Assembly: GCA_964618405.1 (NCBI GenBank)
Contig: CAZUAY010000205.1
Span: forward strand, 1-6,918
DNA: 6,918 bases
Source of the DNA: JBBQIY01 sp964618405
GTDB lineage: Bacteria > Verrucomicrobiota > Kiritimatiellia > RFP12 > UBA3636
Direction: 5' to 3'
The notes under the pieces are model-generated. The model ran no database searches, was not told where the DNA came from, and saw only the letters and a list, made by a program, of their open reading frames with translations. This document shows positions 6,821-6,918 of this stretch, piece by piece. Made by a program: the position numbers and the translations under genes. Numbering within the stretch: position 1 is the stretch's first letter; each line of letters opens with the position of its first letter.

Positions 6821-6918
6821 ATGTCAATAAAATTTATTACTCGGCGTGGGAGCCGGGTGCGCGTCGTTCCGTTGACCTGTCCGTTTGGATTTGCTCAGAG
6901 GCACCACGTTTACTCGAA
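6821..6918 (+). CDS. Possible 5' end of an unrecognised gene, truncated by the window edge
   Basis: An ATG at 6821 opens a frame with no stop through the last base: 32 complete codons, starting MSIKFITRRGSR. AAGGAG (6813-6818) lies just upstream, but leaves only two bases before the ATG, shorter than usual. I recognise no family. It would be divergent from the kinase operon and share the 6721-6820 region. A run of 32 open codons can occur by chance, so this is tentative. Confidence 0.3.
   Translation, partial: MSIKFITRRGSRVRVVPLTCPFGFAQRHHVYS

Noticed and set aside
6850..6861. GAGCCGGGTGCG, resembling the start of a group II intron domain V
   Set aside because: The matching downstream arm and tetraloop are missing in the following bases, and there is no intron-encoded reverse transcriptase here. 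It is a chance similarity.
6821..6918. A tRNA or other small RNA in the G+C-richer end of the window
   Set aside because: No cloverleaf arms or T-arm GTTCRA motif could be placed on either strand.

Overview
The window holds four complete protein genes and possibly the start of a fifth. It looks like a bacterial chromosome: mid-range G+C, dense coding and the standard genetic code. The lineage cannot be fixed from sequence alone. A PAS-rich hybrid histidine kinase, an RlmI-type 23S rRNA methyltransferase and a cobalamin-binding radical SAM protein of the DUF4080 type would fit a Gram-negative environmental or gut bacterium, for example the Verrucomicrobiota/Lentisphaerota/Kiritimatiellota group or a deltaproteobacterial lineage. 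This is a weak inference.

Layout. Positions 13-68 hold a long imperfect hairpin followed by a T-tract, probably the terminator of a gene lying to the left. A sigma70-like promoter (80-108) and a strong Shine-Dalgarno (125-129) then lead into a plus-strand gene at 136-1290. It encodes a two-domain protein: an N-terminal DUF262 (GmrSD/SspE-like, ParB-related) domain joined directly to a C-terminal Schlafen-type AlbA_2 domain. Everything from 1291 to 6720 is on the minus strand and reads as one probable operon: hybrid sensor kinase (6720-3943), then rlmI-like methyltransferase (3899-2712), then B12-binding radical SAM protein (2721-1291). The kinase and rlmI are 43 bp apart, and rlmI and the radical SAM gene overlap by 10 bp. 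The radical SAM gene meets the DUF262-AlbA_2 gene tail to tail with no intervening base.

Positions 6721-6820 are an AT-rich region upstream of the kinase. It may be a divergent promoter region, because a plus-strand reading frame opens at 6821 and runs off the end of the window. No stretch over 300 bases lacks a gene. I saw no tRNA, rRNA, CRISPR array or insertion sequence.

The most interesting element is the free-standing DUF262-AlbA_2 gene. DUF262 proteins are known as NTP-dependent sensor/regulatory modules of type IV restriction and phosphorothioation-linked defence (GmrSD, SspE), usually paired with an HNH (DUF1524) nuclease. Here that nuclease position is taken by a Schlafen-type nucleic-acid domain. 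A single-gene defence or stress effector is a reasonable hypothesis but unproven. The minus-strand operon is unusual in joining signal transduction, rRNA modification and a radical enzyme of unknown substrate, but nothing in the sequence ties their functions together beyond probable co-transcription.
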